From Streptobacillus notomytis (lineage in GTDB: Bacteria > Fusobacteriota > Fusobacteriia > Fusobacteriales > Leptotrichiaceae): a stretch of DNA of 64,000 nt. Below the pieces are notes generated by a model. It saw only the letters and a program-made list of their open reading frames with translations, was not told the origin of the DNA and did no database searches. Below, in pieces: positions 49,163 through 58,468 of the stretch. Position 1 is the stretch's first letter, and each line of letters begins with the position of its first letter. Where the stretch lies: positions 48,812 to 112,811 of the forward strand of contig LJRV01000101.1 in NCBI GenBank assembly GCA_001612575.1. The letters are read 5' to 3'. The translations under genes and the position numbers were made by a program.

Positions 49163-49816
49163 CTATTTAGCAATATACCCTAATATAAATATAAGGTTAT
49201 TGGTCATATGTGAAAGTATAGCAAGTTTTAAAGAACCTGTAACAAAATATGTTCCTGTAAACACTAAACCTAACATAAAATATACTAAAAATTCTAAAAT
49301 ATTTTTAGGTGCATGCACTAATGAAAATAAACATATAGATACCATTAATCCAACATATCTATTCTTAAATAAATTATATATTATTCTTCTAAAAACTATT
49401 TCTTCTACTATGGGTGCCATAATTCCAATTACTAGTATTATCAATATATAATTTTTATTACCTACTATTAATTCTAATTGTTTTTGATTATCAGGATTAA
49501 TAGAAAAATAGATATTAATAATCCCTATAATTCTACTTAATATAACTGTAGAAACAAATACTGATATAAACTGGATTAATGAAACGTTTTCTTTTTCAAA
49601 AATACTTATTTTAAATCTTTTTAAACCAAAATAAATTATTAAAAAAGTAAATATATTAGACAAAAATAGTATATTATACAAATCAAGTGGTCTTTTTTGT
49701 ATTGCAGAAGTAATTCCTTCAATAAAACCACCTAAAAATTGCGAAAACAGCATTCCTAAAATAGCTAGAACAAATAATTTGGCCCTATCTTTCAATTCAA
49801 AATCTTTTATCATCAT
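49163..49816 (-). CDS. CPBP family intramembrane metalloprotease
   Basis: A 217-residue membrane protein with about six helices. The CPBP/Abi motifs are 'PIVEEIVFRRII' (EExxxR), 'LFSLVHAPKN' and 'AILSHMTNN', with the catalytic Glu and His residues. Such proteases process membrane peptides or act in bacteriocin self-immunity. It is placed between the peptidase and SPFH genes in a minus-strand cluster. Confidence 0.9.
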   Translation of the reverse strand: MMIKDFELKDRAKLFVLAILGMLFSQFLGGFIEGITSAIQKRPLDLYNILFLSNIFTFLIIYFGLKRFKISIFEKENVSLIQFISVFVSTVILSRIIGIINIYFSINPDNQKQLELIVGNKNYILIILVIGIMAPIVEEIVFRRIIYNLFKNRYVGLMVSICLFSLVHAPKNILEFLVYFMLGLVFTGTYFVTGSLKLAILSHMTNNLIFILGYIAK

Positions 49817-49818
49817 AT

Positions 49819-50697
49819 TTATTTTATCTCTCTAATACCTGCAAGTAATGAAGTCAAATTTTGTAATTCACTAGGTATAAATATTTTTGTAGCTTCTCCT
49901 TGTGATACTTTTTCTAAACTTTCAAGCGATCTTAGAGCAAGTATTTCTTTAGTTGGAGTTGAAGAATTTAATATTTTTATTCCATTTGCTTCTGCTTCTT
50001 TTAATGCAAGTATAGCTTTTGCCCTCCCTTCAGCTTCTTTAATACTTACTTCTTTTTTAGCTTCTGCTCTTAATATCGCTGCAGTCTTTTCCCCTTCTGC
50101 AACTAAGATAGCACTTTCTTTTTGTGCTTGTGCTTCAAGAATCTTAGCTCTTTTTTCACGTTCTGCTTTCATTTCTTTTTCCATAGCTATTCTAATTTCT
50201 GTTGGAGGTATTATACTTTTTAACTCAACACGATTAACCTTAATTCCCCATGGATCTGTTGCTTCATCAAGCTCCATTCTCATTTTAGAATTAATAACAT
50301 CCCTACTTGTAAGAGTTTGATCAACTGTCATATCCCCTATAATATTTCTTAAAGTAGTTGCTGTTAAATTCTCTATAGCTGCTATAGGTCTTTCAACTCC
50401 ATAAGTAAATAATTTAGGATCAGTAATTTGAAAATACACAACTGTATCAATTTGCATAGTAGCATTATCCTTAGTTATTACTCCTTGTGGATCAAAATCT
50501 ACCACTTGTTCTTTTAAAGTTACTTGTTTAGCAACTCTATCTATTAATGGATTAATAAAACTTAATCCAGATTCTAATGTTTGTGAATATTTTCCAAGTC
50601 TTTCTACTACATATACATAAGATTCTGGAACTATTCTAACTCCTGAAATTGCCACCATTGCTAATAATAATAAAATTATACCAAATAATACTATCAT
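49819..50697 (-). CDS. SPFH/band 7 (stomatin-like) protein
   Basis: A 292-residue protein with an N-terminal membrane helix (2-18) and an SPFH domain ('GVRIVPESYVYVVERLGKYSQTLESGLSFINPLIDRV...TLKEQVVDFDPQGVITKDNATMQID'). An alanine/glutamate-rich coiled coil follows (about 180-245), with a C-terminal oligomerisation region after it. It belongs to the QmcA/stomatin group and forms membrane microdomains. It is encoded next to NfeD, its usual partner. Confidence 0.95.
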   Translation of the reverse strand: MIVLFGIILLLLAMVAISGVRIVPESYVYVVERLGKYSQTLESGLSFINPLIDRVAKQVTLKEQVVDFDPQGVITKDNATMQIDTVVYFQITDPKLFTYGVERPIAAIENLTATTLRNIIGDMTVDQTLTSRDVINSKMRMELDEATDPWGIKVNRVELKSIIPPTEIRIAMEKEMKAEREKRAKILEAQAQKESAILVAEGEKTAAILRAEAKKEVSIKEAEGRAKAILALKEAEANGIKILNSSTPTKEILALRSLESLEKVSQGEATKIFIPSELQNLTSLLAGIREIK

Positions 50698-50700
50698 AAC

Positions 50701-51114
50701 TTATACCTCTTTCTCTCTTTTTATTAATATTTTATTACCATCAAATCCATATATAATTGCTATATCTCCTATTTTAAATTCTTCACTTGATATAGCACTC
50801 CATTTACTTCCTTTAAATCTAACAACATATATTCCATTTTCTATATCAATTATACTTACTTTAGTCCCTTTAAAATCTGAATGAAAATTTTCTTTAACAA
50901 AATATTTATTAATTATAGGTCTTGTATATATTAAAAATATTACAACTAATAAAGAGAAAATAAATATCTCTAATGCAGTATTTTTAAATGCCATGCTAAT
51001 TAATACCACTATTAATGAAGCGAAAGAAAACCATATAGTAACTAAATTATATGTTAAAATTTCAATTACAATAAATATCACGAATAATACTAACCAAAAA
51101 TATACATTTTCCAT
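50701..51114 (-). CDS. NfeD-like membrane protein
   Basis: A 137-residue short NfeD/YbbK-type protein with three N-terminal membrane helices and a C-terminal OB-fold ('FKGTKVSIIDIENGIYVVRFKGSKWSAIS...IYGFDGNKILIKR'). It partners with the SPFH protein, whose gene follows after 3 bases. Confidence 0.92.
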   Translation of the reverse strand: MENVYFWLVLFVIFIVIEILTYNLVTIWFSFASLIVVLISMAFKNTALEIFIFSLLVVIFLIYTRPIINKYFVKENFHSDFKGTKVSIIDIENGIYVVRFKGSKWSAISSEEFKIGDIAIIYGFDGNKILIKREKEV

Positions 51115-51118
51115 AGAG

Positions 51119-52138
51119 TTATCCTCCTTTCTGCCTATTTTTAATTTTTATCATATCTTCATAACTAATAAATTGATAACCTTGATCTATTAATATTGGA
51201 ACCATATATTTTATAGCTTCATATGATTCTAAATATAGGTCATGAAATAATACTACATCTCCATCTTTAACTACAGGAAGAACTCTTGAAATTATAGTTT
51301 CCACATTTCTACTTTTCCAATCTTCAGAATCAACATCCCATAATACTATATTTCTTTTTCCACCAACTATGTCTTTTACCTTTTTGTTAACAGCACCATA
51401 AGGTGGTCTTAAATATTTTACATCTAGTCCTATAACCTTAAAAATTGCATCATTACAACCTTGATATTCTTTCCAAATTTTTTCTGGACTTAACTTAGTT
51501 AAATCAGGATGAGTAAATGAATGACCCATAATTTCATGCCCATCTAAATATGTTCTTATAACCATATTAGAATTTTTCTTAACTACTTCTCCTAATAGAA
51601 AAAATGAGGCTGTTTGATCATATTCATTAAAAACTTCTCTTATTAATTCATGATACTTATTCCTAGGACCATCATCAAAAGAAAAAACTATATGTTTCTT
51701 TGACATATCTACTTCTCTTTTTTTAGGAACTAATACCTCTCCCTTATATAAAGAAGGAAGTCCTACGCCAGATTTAAATATTGCCTTAAACTTTTCTAAA
51801 TTAAGTACTAATTCTTCATCATCTCCAAAATATATTTCATCATCACTAATTCTATATTTTTTTACATTTACACCCTCAAAACTAATACTTGGATCTATAG
51901 TTTTGGCAATCTTTTTATAATGGTATCTTAATATATCATCTGGCCTTAAAACCTTTTTTTCTTCAATTTCTATTTTCTCTTCTATTTTCTCTTCTATTTT
52001 TTCTTCTACTTTTTCTTCAACAGATTTTTCAACAGCTATATTTTCTGTTACTTTTTCATATGATTTATCATTCATACAATTTAACAAACCAAGAGTTAAT
52101 ATAAGCGTGACCAATCTTTTTATACTCCTTTTCATCAC
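51119..52138 (-). CDS. Polysaccharide deacetylase lipoprotein
   Basis: A 339-residue lipoprotein. The signal peptide ends with the lipobox 'LGLLNC' (Cys about 21). A Glu/Lys/Val repeat region (about 35-62, 'EEKIEEKIEEKIE') forms a charged linker. The NodB catalytic domain follows with 'FSFDDGP', 'EIMGHSFTHP', 'RPPYGAVN' and 'LFHD'. It should deacetylate peptidoglycan or another surface glycan. The coding regions of this gene and the Abi-family gene overlap by four bases. Confidence 0.93.
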   Translation of the reverse strand: MMKRSIKRLVTLILTLGLLNCMNDKSYEKVTENIAVEKSVEEKVEEKIEEKIEEKIEIEEKKVLRPDDILRYHYKKIAKTIDPSISFEGVNVKKYRISDDEIYFGDDEELVLNLEKFKAIFKSGVGLPSLYKGEVLVPKKREVDMSKKHIVFSFDDGPRNKYHELIREVFNEYDQTASFFLLGEVVKKNSNMVIRTYLDGHEIMGHSFTHPDLTKLSPEKIWKEYQGCNDAIFKVIGLDVKYLRPPYGAVNKKVKDIVGGKRNIVLWDVDSEDWKSRNVETIISRVLPVVKDGDVVLFHDLYLESYEAIKYMVPILIDQGYQFISYEDMIKIKNRQKGG

Positions 52139-53004
52139 TTACTCCTATCAATTAATTTCTCTATATACTCCCTAGATATATTCTTAAACCAATAAGTTTT
52201 CTCCTCTATTTCTAATAAGATTTTTTTTATTCCATTATAATCAACATCTATATCTATGCTCTTACAAAAATGTAATATTATTTCTATAACATCAATAATA
52301 TTTCCAACACTATATGTCTCTGTTAATACATCATTATTATGTGCTGACATATTTCTAACATCTTTAATAATTTCTAGATTACTTAAAAATTCATCGTATT
52401 CTAAATATATATTTATGTACATATTTTCAAACATTTTAGGATATGCAACATTAAGCATTTCTTTTACTTCTCCTAGGGTTAATGTTTCCATTATTACCCA
52501 TATAGGTAAAACTTTCTTTTTATACTTCTCCACATAAAGACTTACTACCTTTTTATCAAAATATTCCATATTTACTATTTTATCATTCTTTTTAAGTATT
52601 TTTTGATGTATTCTTTTAATGCTTTCAGGATCTGCTTCCCTATTTACCCACTTAGGTAAATCTAAATAAGTGTAAGCACCTTTTTTGCCAAGTATTTGTA
52701 CAAGTTTAGTTTTAAGATATATTTCAATATTTTCAATTAATGATAATATTTCTAATCTTAACTTTTTATCAAGATAAAAATTATCAACAAAATTTTCAAA
52801 ATAAGTATTATCAAAATATCTACCATTTTCATCCCTATAAATATATGAAAATTCTTTTAACTTGAAATATCCTAAATTAGATAAAGTTTCTTTTGCTTTT
52901 TCCTTATCATTAAACTTAACATTCTTTTTCTCTAAATGACTTATTAACTCATCTATTTCTAAAAGCATTTCCTGTTTTTCATTATTTTTTAAATCCTTGC
53001 TCAT
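52135..53004 (-). CDS. Abi family protein (AbiD/AbiF type)
   Basis: A 289-residue protein of the Abi_2 family. It shows the early motif 'LSNLGYFKLKEFSYIYRD', the central 'LRLEILSLIENIEIYLKTKL', 'LPIWVIMETLTLGEV' and the HEPN-like motif 'RNMSAHN' near residue 217. Family members in lactococci abort phage infection and are thought to be HEPN ribonucleases. Here it lies between metabolic genes with overlapping ends on both sides, so it is part of a normal-looking operon. Confidence 0.9.
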   Translation of the reverse strand: MSKDLKNNEKQEMLLEIDELISHLEKKNVKFNDKEKAKETLSNLGYFKLKEFSYIYRDENGRYFDNTYFENFVDNFYLDKKLRLEILSLIENIEIYLKTKLVQILGKKGAYTYLDLPKWVNREADPESIKRIHQKILKKNDKIVNMEYFDKKVVSLYVEKYKKKVLPIWVIMETLTLGEVKEMLNVAYPKMFENMYINIYLEYDEFLSNLEIIKDVRNMSAHNNDVLTETYSVGNIIDVIEIILHFCKSIDIDVDYNGIKKILLEIEEKTYWFKNISREYIEKLIDRSK

Positions 53005-53728
53005 TCATAAATCCTGTTAAAAATTCTGTATTTACACCTTTTAAATATGATCTAACTACATCTAAATGTGATGGTAAATTAACATTTATGCTTTCCCAAT
53101 ATTTATTTAATTCTTCATTGTAATCTATTACACCCTCTATAGCTTTTTCCTTATCATATTCTTCAAAAAACACTACATTTTCAAACTTTGTTCTAGGTTT
53201 AAGGGGTGAATTTTTAACAAATTCTTCAGGAACACCTAAAGTTACCCCATAAATAGGGAAAGTATGTCTAGGTAAGTTTAATAATTTAACTATTTCTAAT
53301 GGTTCAACACTAAATACTCCACCTATAATAGTTGAACCATATCCTAAAGAGTTCCCTAATAGATCTATAGTTGCAGCAGCTATACCTGCATCTCCAAACA
53401 TGTCTGAGATTATAGAAGTTGAAAATATATTTTCTTCTACTTCTTCTTCTTTTATCTTTAATGATCCTATTAATTTACTATAATCCCCAACTATTATAAC
53501 TACAGCATCTGCTGTAGCAACTTGTTTTTGTTTTCCACAATATTCTGAAAGTTTTTCTATTTTTTCTTTATCTTGCAGAACAACAAAAGATAATTTCTGT
53601 AAATTTCTTGAATTTGGCATTCTAAGTAATGTTCTTAATATTAATTCTAAATCTCTTTTATCTACTTTTTCTCCAGTAAAATTCCTTACTGATTTCCTAT
53701 TTTCAATTAACTTAATTACTTCGTTCAT
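52982..53728 (-). CDS. Nitroreductase family protein
   Basis: A 248-residue flavin enzyme beginning 'EVIKLIENRKSVRNFTGEKVDKRDLELILRTLLRMPNSRNLQ', the NfsA/FMN-binding pattern. 'IAAATIDLLGNSLGYGSTIIGG' and 'YGVTLGVPEEF' complete the fold. The substrate is unknown. The end overlaps the Abi-family gene start by 23 bases, suggesting coupled translation. Confidence 0.93.
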   Translation of the reverse strand: MNEVIKLIENRKSVRNFTGEKVDKRDLELILRTLLRMPNSRNLQKLSFVVLQDKEKIEKLSEYCGKQKQVATADAVVIIVGDYSKLIGSLKIKEEEVEENIFSTSIISDMFGDAGIAAATIDLLGNSLGYGSTIIGGVFSVEPLEIVKLLNLPRHTFPIYGVTLGVPEEFVKNSPLKPRTKFENVVFFEEYDKEKAIEGVIDYNEELNKYWESINVNLPSHLDVVRSYLKGVNTEFLTGFMNEQGFKK

Positions 53729-53737
53729 TTTACACCT

Positions 53738-54724
53738 CTACTTAAAATTTTTTTTATTTACTAAAGTTTTACAAATTGGTTCCCTATCTTCCATATATCT
53801 TATTCTATCAACATCATAATAAAGTATATCTAAATCAAAAATATCATTTTCATATATTTTAAATACTAGTTTAGAACCTATAGGATATTTTTCAAACTCA
53901 TTACCTAGATCCTCAGTATTAATATCTAAAGCCGCTAATATTGTAGCAATATTTGAATCATGTCCAACTATTACAGATAAATCTATGTCATTTTTAGCAT
54001 GCTTTAACATTAATTTATATGCACTTTTTTCAGAATAATTTACATACTCCTTATCTGCAAATAAAAGGTCAAGTAGTGAGTCTTTTACCTTAGACATTTC
54101 TTTAAGTTCTTCCCTAAAATTATTGCTTTTAAATATTTCATCATATTTAAACCCTTCATAATATTTTAAAATATACATATCTACTATATCTGTCCCGTAT
54201 TTAAAAGCACCATCTGAATATATAATCCCTCTATCATCTATAGTTATTTTAGATTTAAGATTATATATACTATCTTTTTCTAATCCTAAACTTGATTCTA
54301 TTAAATTATATGAATTCTTTAATTTTTTATCAGATTTTTCTATTTTTTCTGTATTAATAATATCTGGAGTTAATAAAATATTGTAATTTAAATCAACTTT
54401 TTTCATATCATCAAACATATATTTTACCTCTATATTTTCAAAAGGAAACATAGATAAAGCTAATATTTTTGAAGTTAATACAGTTCTTTTCATGGAATTT
54501 GTATGAAATTCTTTAGTTGAAATATTAAAATCTAATTTATCTAAATATTTTTTCAAATATTTTCCAAACTCATACTCTAACATTTCTCCTTTTTTAGTAA
54601 GTATTCCGTCTTCAAAATCCCATTTAATTTTTTCAGGATTTACAATTTTACTTATTTCTTCTAAATTAAATAACGGATACCTTATTCCATGTCTACTATA
54701 TATTAAAACTTTTTTTAATTTCAT
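53738..54724 (-). CDS. Histidine acid phosphatase family protein
   Basis: A 328-residue protein with the catalytic motif 'YSRHGIRYP' at the N-terminus and the proton donor 'VIVGHDSNIATI' near residue 260. The fold matches the branch 2 histidine phosphatases (AppA/glucose-1-phosphatase). There is no signal peptide, so it is cytoplasmic, unlike most of this branch. I use the ATG at 54,724 with AAGGGAG upstream. Confidence 0.88.
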   Translation of the reverse strand: MKLKKVLIYSRHGIRYPLFNLEEISKIVNPEKIKWDFEDGILTKKGEMLEYEFGKYLKKYLDKLDFNISTKEFHTNSMKRTVLTSKILALSMFPFENIEVKYMFDDMKKVDLNYNILLTPDIINTEKIEKSDKKLKNSYNLIESSLGLEKDSIYNLKSKITIDDRGIIYSDGAFKYGTDIVDMYILKYYEGFKYDEIFKSNNFREELKEMSKVKDSLLDLLFADKEYVNYSEKSAYKLMLKHAKNDIDLSVIVGHDSNIATILAALDINTEDLGNEFEKYPIGSKLVFKIYENDIFDLDILYYDVDRIRYMEDREPICKTLVNKKNFK

Positions 54725-54813
54725 AATCAACTCCCTTACTTATCATACCTATATTATATACCAATTCATATCTTAAAATCAATAAAAATAGATTATCCCA
54801 ATTAAAAAGAAAA

Positions 54814-54841
54814 GGGCTTTAAGAAAATATCTTAAAGTCCC
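54814..54841 (-). terminator. Terminator of nrdG
   Basis: A stem GGGACTTTAAGA/TCTTAAAGCCC overlaps the nrdG stop codon and is followed on the minus strand by TTTTCTTTTT. Confidence 0.85.
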
Positions 54842-55437
54842 ATTCTATCTATTTTTATTAACCTATCCATTCTTTCTGATATAGCTTCCTTATCCAAAGT
54901 GTATTTTGAAACATCCTCTATTTCTTTCAACCATATTATTTCACCCTTTTCCCTAGTTTTTTTCATATCAATTATTCTTTGATTACTAGAACCTCTAAAT
55001 TTTAGTTTTAAATCAAGTAATGATAATTCAAATTTGCCATCTACTAAAACATCAGTCAACTCTAATATTTTCCCTAACTTTGGAAAATATGATAACATAT
55101 CTGACATTAAATATTCATAAGTAAAACCTGAATATAGCCAAATATCTTTATAAGGAAACCTTTCTTTTACACTTTTAAGAATAAAATATACCCCTTCCTG
55201 ATTTTTAGGTTCTAATGGTTCTCCTCCTAAAAACGTTAACCCTTTAATATATGATTTATCTAAATATGTATATATATCATTAAGTATGCTATCGTCAAAA
55301 TCTTCACCTTTTTCAAATGACCATATTTCTTTATTAAAACAACCTTGACAAGCATGTCTACAGCCAGATACAAAAATACTTACCCTTATACCAATACCAT
55401 TAGAAATATCTGTAGGTTTAATTTTTGCTATTCTCAT
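54832..55437 (-). CDS. nrdG: Anaerobic ribonucleotide reductase activating protein
   Basis: A 201-residue radical SAM enzyme. The cluster motif Cx3Cx2C is 'SGCRHACQGCFN', and 'LTFLGGEPLEP' is the SAM-binding motif. It generates the glycyl radical on NrdD. The first four bases overlap the nrdD stop, so the genes are coupled. The C-terminus is somewhat longer than in enterobacterial NrdG. Confidence 0.96.
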   Translation of the reverse strand: MRIAKIKPTDISNGIGIRVSIFVSGCRHACQGCFNKEIWSFEKGEDFDDSILNDIYTYLDKSYIKGLTFLGGEPLEPKNQEGVYFILKSVKERFPYKDIWLYSGFTYEYLMSDMLSYFPKLGKILELTDVLVDGKFELSLLDLKLKFRGSSNQRIIDMKKTREKGEIIWLKEIEDVSKYTLDKEAISERMDRLIKIDRMGL

Positions 55438-57548
55438 ATATGTAACACTCTTTTACTTATCTCTCTAGTTTTCCCCTCATTCCAAAAATTTTCTCCTAAA
55501 TATCCACAAGTTCTTCTTATAACATTCATTTTTGTTTTATCCCTATTATTACATTGTGGACATTCCCAATTATTCTCATTATTTACTATCATTTCTTCAT
55601 CAAAACCACAAACATGACAATAATCTGTTTTAGTGTTAAATTCTGCATACTGTATATTATCATATATATATTTAACCATTTCCTCTAAAGCTTCAACATT
55701 TTTAGTCATATTAGGTATTTCAACATAAGATATTGCTCCACCACTAGATATTTTTTGAAATTCTGATTCAAAATTAAATTTATCAAATACAGAAATATTC
55801 TCTCTTACATCTACATGATATGAATTAGTGTAATATCCCTTGTCAGTAACATCTTCAATTACACCAAATTTTTTCTTATCTATTCTTGCAAATCTATAAC
55901 AAAGACTTTCAGCAGGAGTTCCATAAAGACCAAAACCTATTCCTGTTTCTTTTTTCCATTTTATAGTTGCAGCTTCTAATCTTTTCATTAATTTTAAAGC
56001 AAATATCTTTCCTTCTTTAGTAGTATGAGATTTACCTGTAATAAGTTTTGCAGCTTCATACACTCCTATATATCCAAGAGATATAGTTGAATATCCATCC
56101 ATAAGATACTTATCTATTTTCTCTCCTTTTTTAAGTCTTGATATAGCCCCATATTGCCAATGTATAGGTGAAATATCAGATAATGTTCCTTTTAATCTAT
56201 TATGTCTTAACATTAATGCTTCAAAACATAAATTTAGTCTATCTTCTAATAATTCAAAATATTTTTCTTCTGTTTTTGCAATTAAAGCTATTTGTACTAA
56301 ATTTAAACTTACTACTCCTTGATTAAATCTTCCCTCAAATCTATATTCTCCATTATTATCCTTGTATGGTGAAAGAAAAGATCTACATCCCATAGGTGAA
56401 AATACATTACCCTCATAATTATTTTTCATTATCTTAGCACTTATATAATCAGGATACATTCTCTTAGATGTACATTCTACAGCTAATCTAGTTAAATAAT
56501 CATATTTCCCACCTTTTAATACATTGTTTTCATCTAATACATATACTAATTTTGGAAATGCAGACGTTACATAAACACCTTGATCATTTTTTATTCCCTG
56601 TATTCTTTGATTGAATATCTCCTCTATTATATCTGCAACCTCTTCTTTATACTCATCATCATCTCTTACATAAAGAAATAGGGTTACAAATGGTGATTGA
56701 CCATTAGTTGTCATTAATGTATTAATTTGATATTGTATAGTTTGAACCCCACTTCTTAATTCATCTTTAACCCTATCTTTTACTAATGAATGTAAAATTT
56801 TTTCATCTAAATTACTATACTTTTCTCTGTATTTATTCATATATTTATCTCTACTTATACGTAAATATTTACCTAAGCGTCTAATATCTATACTTTGACC
56901 ACCATATTGTCCACTTGCAACTGCTGCAATTATTTGAGTAAGTACTGTACATGCAACTTGAAAACTTTTAGGTGATTCTATTAATTTTGAGTTAATAACC
57001 GTACCATTATCTAACATATCTTTAATATTTACTAAACAGCAATTAAAAATATTTTGAATAAAATAATCTGCATCATGAAAATGTAACATTCCTTCTTCAT
57101 GAGCCTTACTAATATGCTCTGGAAGTATTATCCGTCTTGTTAAATCCTTACTAACCTCACCTGCAATTAAATCTCTTTGAGTAGATGCTACTGATGAATT
57201 TTTATTTGAATTTTCTTCTCCAACTTCCTTATTAACATTTTGTATTAATGCGAGTATAGACTCATCTGTTGTATTAGCTTTTCTAACAAGAGATCTTGTA
57301 TATCTATATACTATGTAGTTTTTCGCTAGTTTATATAACCCTTCATGTACTAAAGATTTTTCTATAAAGTCTTGAATCTCTTCAACTGTAGATATTTTTT
57401 TATCCTCTATATGTTGTATTATTTCTTCTATTTTTTTATCACATATTCTATCTTCTAACATCACAGTTTCATTTGCTCTAATTATAGCATTTCTAATTTT
57501 ATTTGAATCGTATTTTTCTACTCTACCATCTCTTTTTAATATTTTCAT
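55434..57548 (-). CDS. nrdD: Anaerobic ribonucleoside-triphosphate reductase
   Basis: A 704-residue class III reductase. An N-terminal ATP-cone (1-90, 'ILKRDGRVEKYDSNKIRNAI') precedes the catalytic barrel. The zinc-binding Cys pairs are 'CHVCGFD' and 'CPQC', and the glycyl radical loop near the C-terminus is 'RRTCGYLG'. It makes dNTPs without oxygen. I use the ATG at 57,548 with AAAGAGG upstream. Two NrdR-like boxes lie in the promoter region. Confidence 0.97.
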   Translation of the reverse strand: MKILKRDGRVEKYDSNKIRNAIIRANETVMLEDRICDKKIEEIIQHIEDKKISTVEEIQDFIEKSLVHEGLYKLAKNYIVYRYTRSLVRKANTTDESILALIQNVNKEVGEENSNKNSSVASTQRDLIAGEVSKDLTRRIILPEHISKAHEEGMLHFHDADYFIQNIFNCCLVNIKDMLDNGTVINSKLIESPKSFQVACTVLTQIIAAVASGQYGGQSIDIRRLGKYLRISRDKYMNKYREKYSNLDEKILHSLVKDRVKDELRSGVQTIQYQINTLMTTNGQSPFVTLFLYVRDDDEYKEEVADIIEEIFNQRIQGIKNDQGVYVTSAFPKLVYVLDENNVLKGGKYDYLTRLAVECTSKRMYPDYISAKIMKNNYEGNVFSPMGCRSFLSPYKDNNGEYRFEGRFNQGVVSLNLVQIALIAKTEEKYFELLEDRLNLCFEALMLRHNRLKGTLSDISPIHWQYGAISRLKKGEKIDKYLMDGYSTISLGYIGVYEAAKLITGKSHTTKEGKIFALKLMKRLEAATIKWKKETGIGFGLYGTPAESLCYRFARIDKKKFGVIEDVTDKGYYTNSYHVDVRENISVFDKFNFESEFQKISSGGAISYVEIPNMTKNVEALEEMVKYIYDNIQYAEFNTKTDYCHVCGFDEEMIVNNENNWECPQCNNRDKTKMNVIRRTCGYLGENFWNEGKTREISKRVLHI

Positions 57549-57574
57549 AACAACCTCTTTCAAATCATCTTATA

Positions 57575-57590
57575 ACACAATATATTGTAT
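57575..57590. promoter_or_regulatory. NrdR box 1
   Basis: ACACAATATATTGTAT matches the NrdR palindrome consensus (acaCwAtATaTwGtgt) at all but two end positions. It lies 27 bases upstream of nrdD. Confidence 0.8.
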
Positions 57591-57607
57591 ATTCAATTAT
57601 ATTCTTA

Positions 57608-57623
57608 ACTCCATATATAGTGA
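57608..57623. promoter_or_regulatory. NrdR box 2
   Basis: ACTCCATATATAGTGA is a weaker NrdR-like palindrome whose centre is 33 bases from box 1, about three helical turns, the spacing expected for paired NrdR sites. Confidence 0.7.
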
Positions 57624-57676
57624 TTAAATTAAGTATAACATAATAATTATAAAAAGGGAAGATAGAAATAAAAAAA

Positions 57677-57692
57677 GTCCTCTTTCGAGGAC
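57677..57692 (-). terminator. Terminator of sodA
   Basis: Stem GTCCTC/GAGGAC with loop GAAA followed by seven T's on the minus strand. Confidence 0.9.
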
Positions 57693-57699
57693 AAAAATA

Positions 57700-58296
57700 T
57701 TAATATCTATCGCTTACAATATCCCAGTTTACTACGTTAAACCATTCTTTTAGATAATCAGCTCTTCTATTTTGGTAATTTAAATAATAAGCATGTTCCC
57801 AAACATCATTACATAAAATTATTTTTTTTCCATCAGATAATGGAGTGTCTTGATTACTTGTAGATAATACTTCTAAATTTCCTTCTTCATCACTAACTAA
57901 CCATACCCAACCTGAACCAAATTGAGTTAATCCCTTAGAATTAAATAAATTTTTGAATTCTTCAAAAGAACCAAAAGTTTTATCTATTGCTTCTTTTAAT
58001 CTCCCCACTGGTTCTTTTGATCCACCTGGTATCATTGTTTCCCAGAATATATCATGATTGTATGTTCCTCCAGCGTTATTTCTAATCCCTGTTCTTTTAG
58101 CTTCAGGCATTTTATCTAGTGATGTTAATATTTCTTCTATCGTTGCATTTTCAAATCCTGTACCTTCTATAAGGTTATTTAAATTTGTAACGTAAGCATT
58201 ATGATGTTTACCATGATGAAGATGCATAGTTTCTTTATCTATCACTGGTTCTAAAGCATCATAAGCATAAGGTAAATCTTTAAGTTTAAAACTCAT
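57700..58296 (-). CDS. sodA: Fe/Mn superoxide dismutase
   Basis: A 198-residue dismutase. Metal ligands lie in 'ETMHLHHGKHHNAYVTNLN' (His), 'NNAGGTYNHDIFWETM' (His) and 'NDVWEHAYYLNYQNRR' (Asp and His). 'FGSGWVWLV' is also typical. It detoxifies superoxide, an asset for an organism that also uses oxygen-sensitive NrdDG. The gene is single, with its own strong terminator. Confidence 0.97.
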   Translation of the reverse strand: MSFKLKDLPYAYDALEPVIDKETMHLHHGKHHNAYVTNLNNLIEGTGFENATIEEILTSLDKMPEAKRTGIRNNAGGTYNHDIFWETMIPGGSKEPVGRLKEAIDKTFGSFEEFKNLFNSKGLTQFGSGWVWLVSDEEGNLEVLSTSNQDTPLSDGKKIILCNDVWEHAYYLNYQNRRADYLKEWFNVVNWDIVSDRY

Positions 58297-58443
58297 TTTA
58301 ATTCCTCCTGTCTAATATCTTAGTACAATTAAAGTATACCATATAGATTAAGTCTGCACAATTTTTTTTATTACAATCTAATCAATATCTTCATTTTACC
58401 TATAAAATCAAAATATATAACGTTATATTTATTTCATAATATG

Positions 58444-58468
58444 AAATAGGATGCATAGCATCCTATTT
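58444..58468 (-). terminator. Terminator of the TPR gene
   Basis: A perfect 11-bp stem, AAATAGGATGC/GCATCCTATTT with a three-base loop, overlaps the stop codon. The T-tract is short. Confidence 0.7.
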
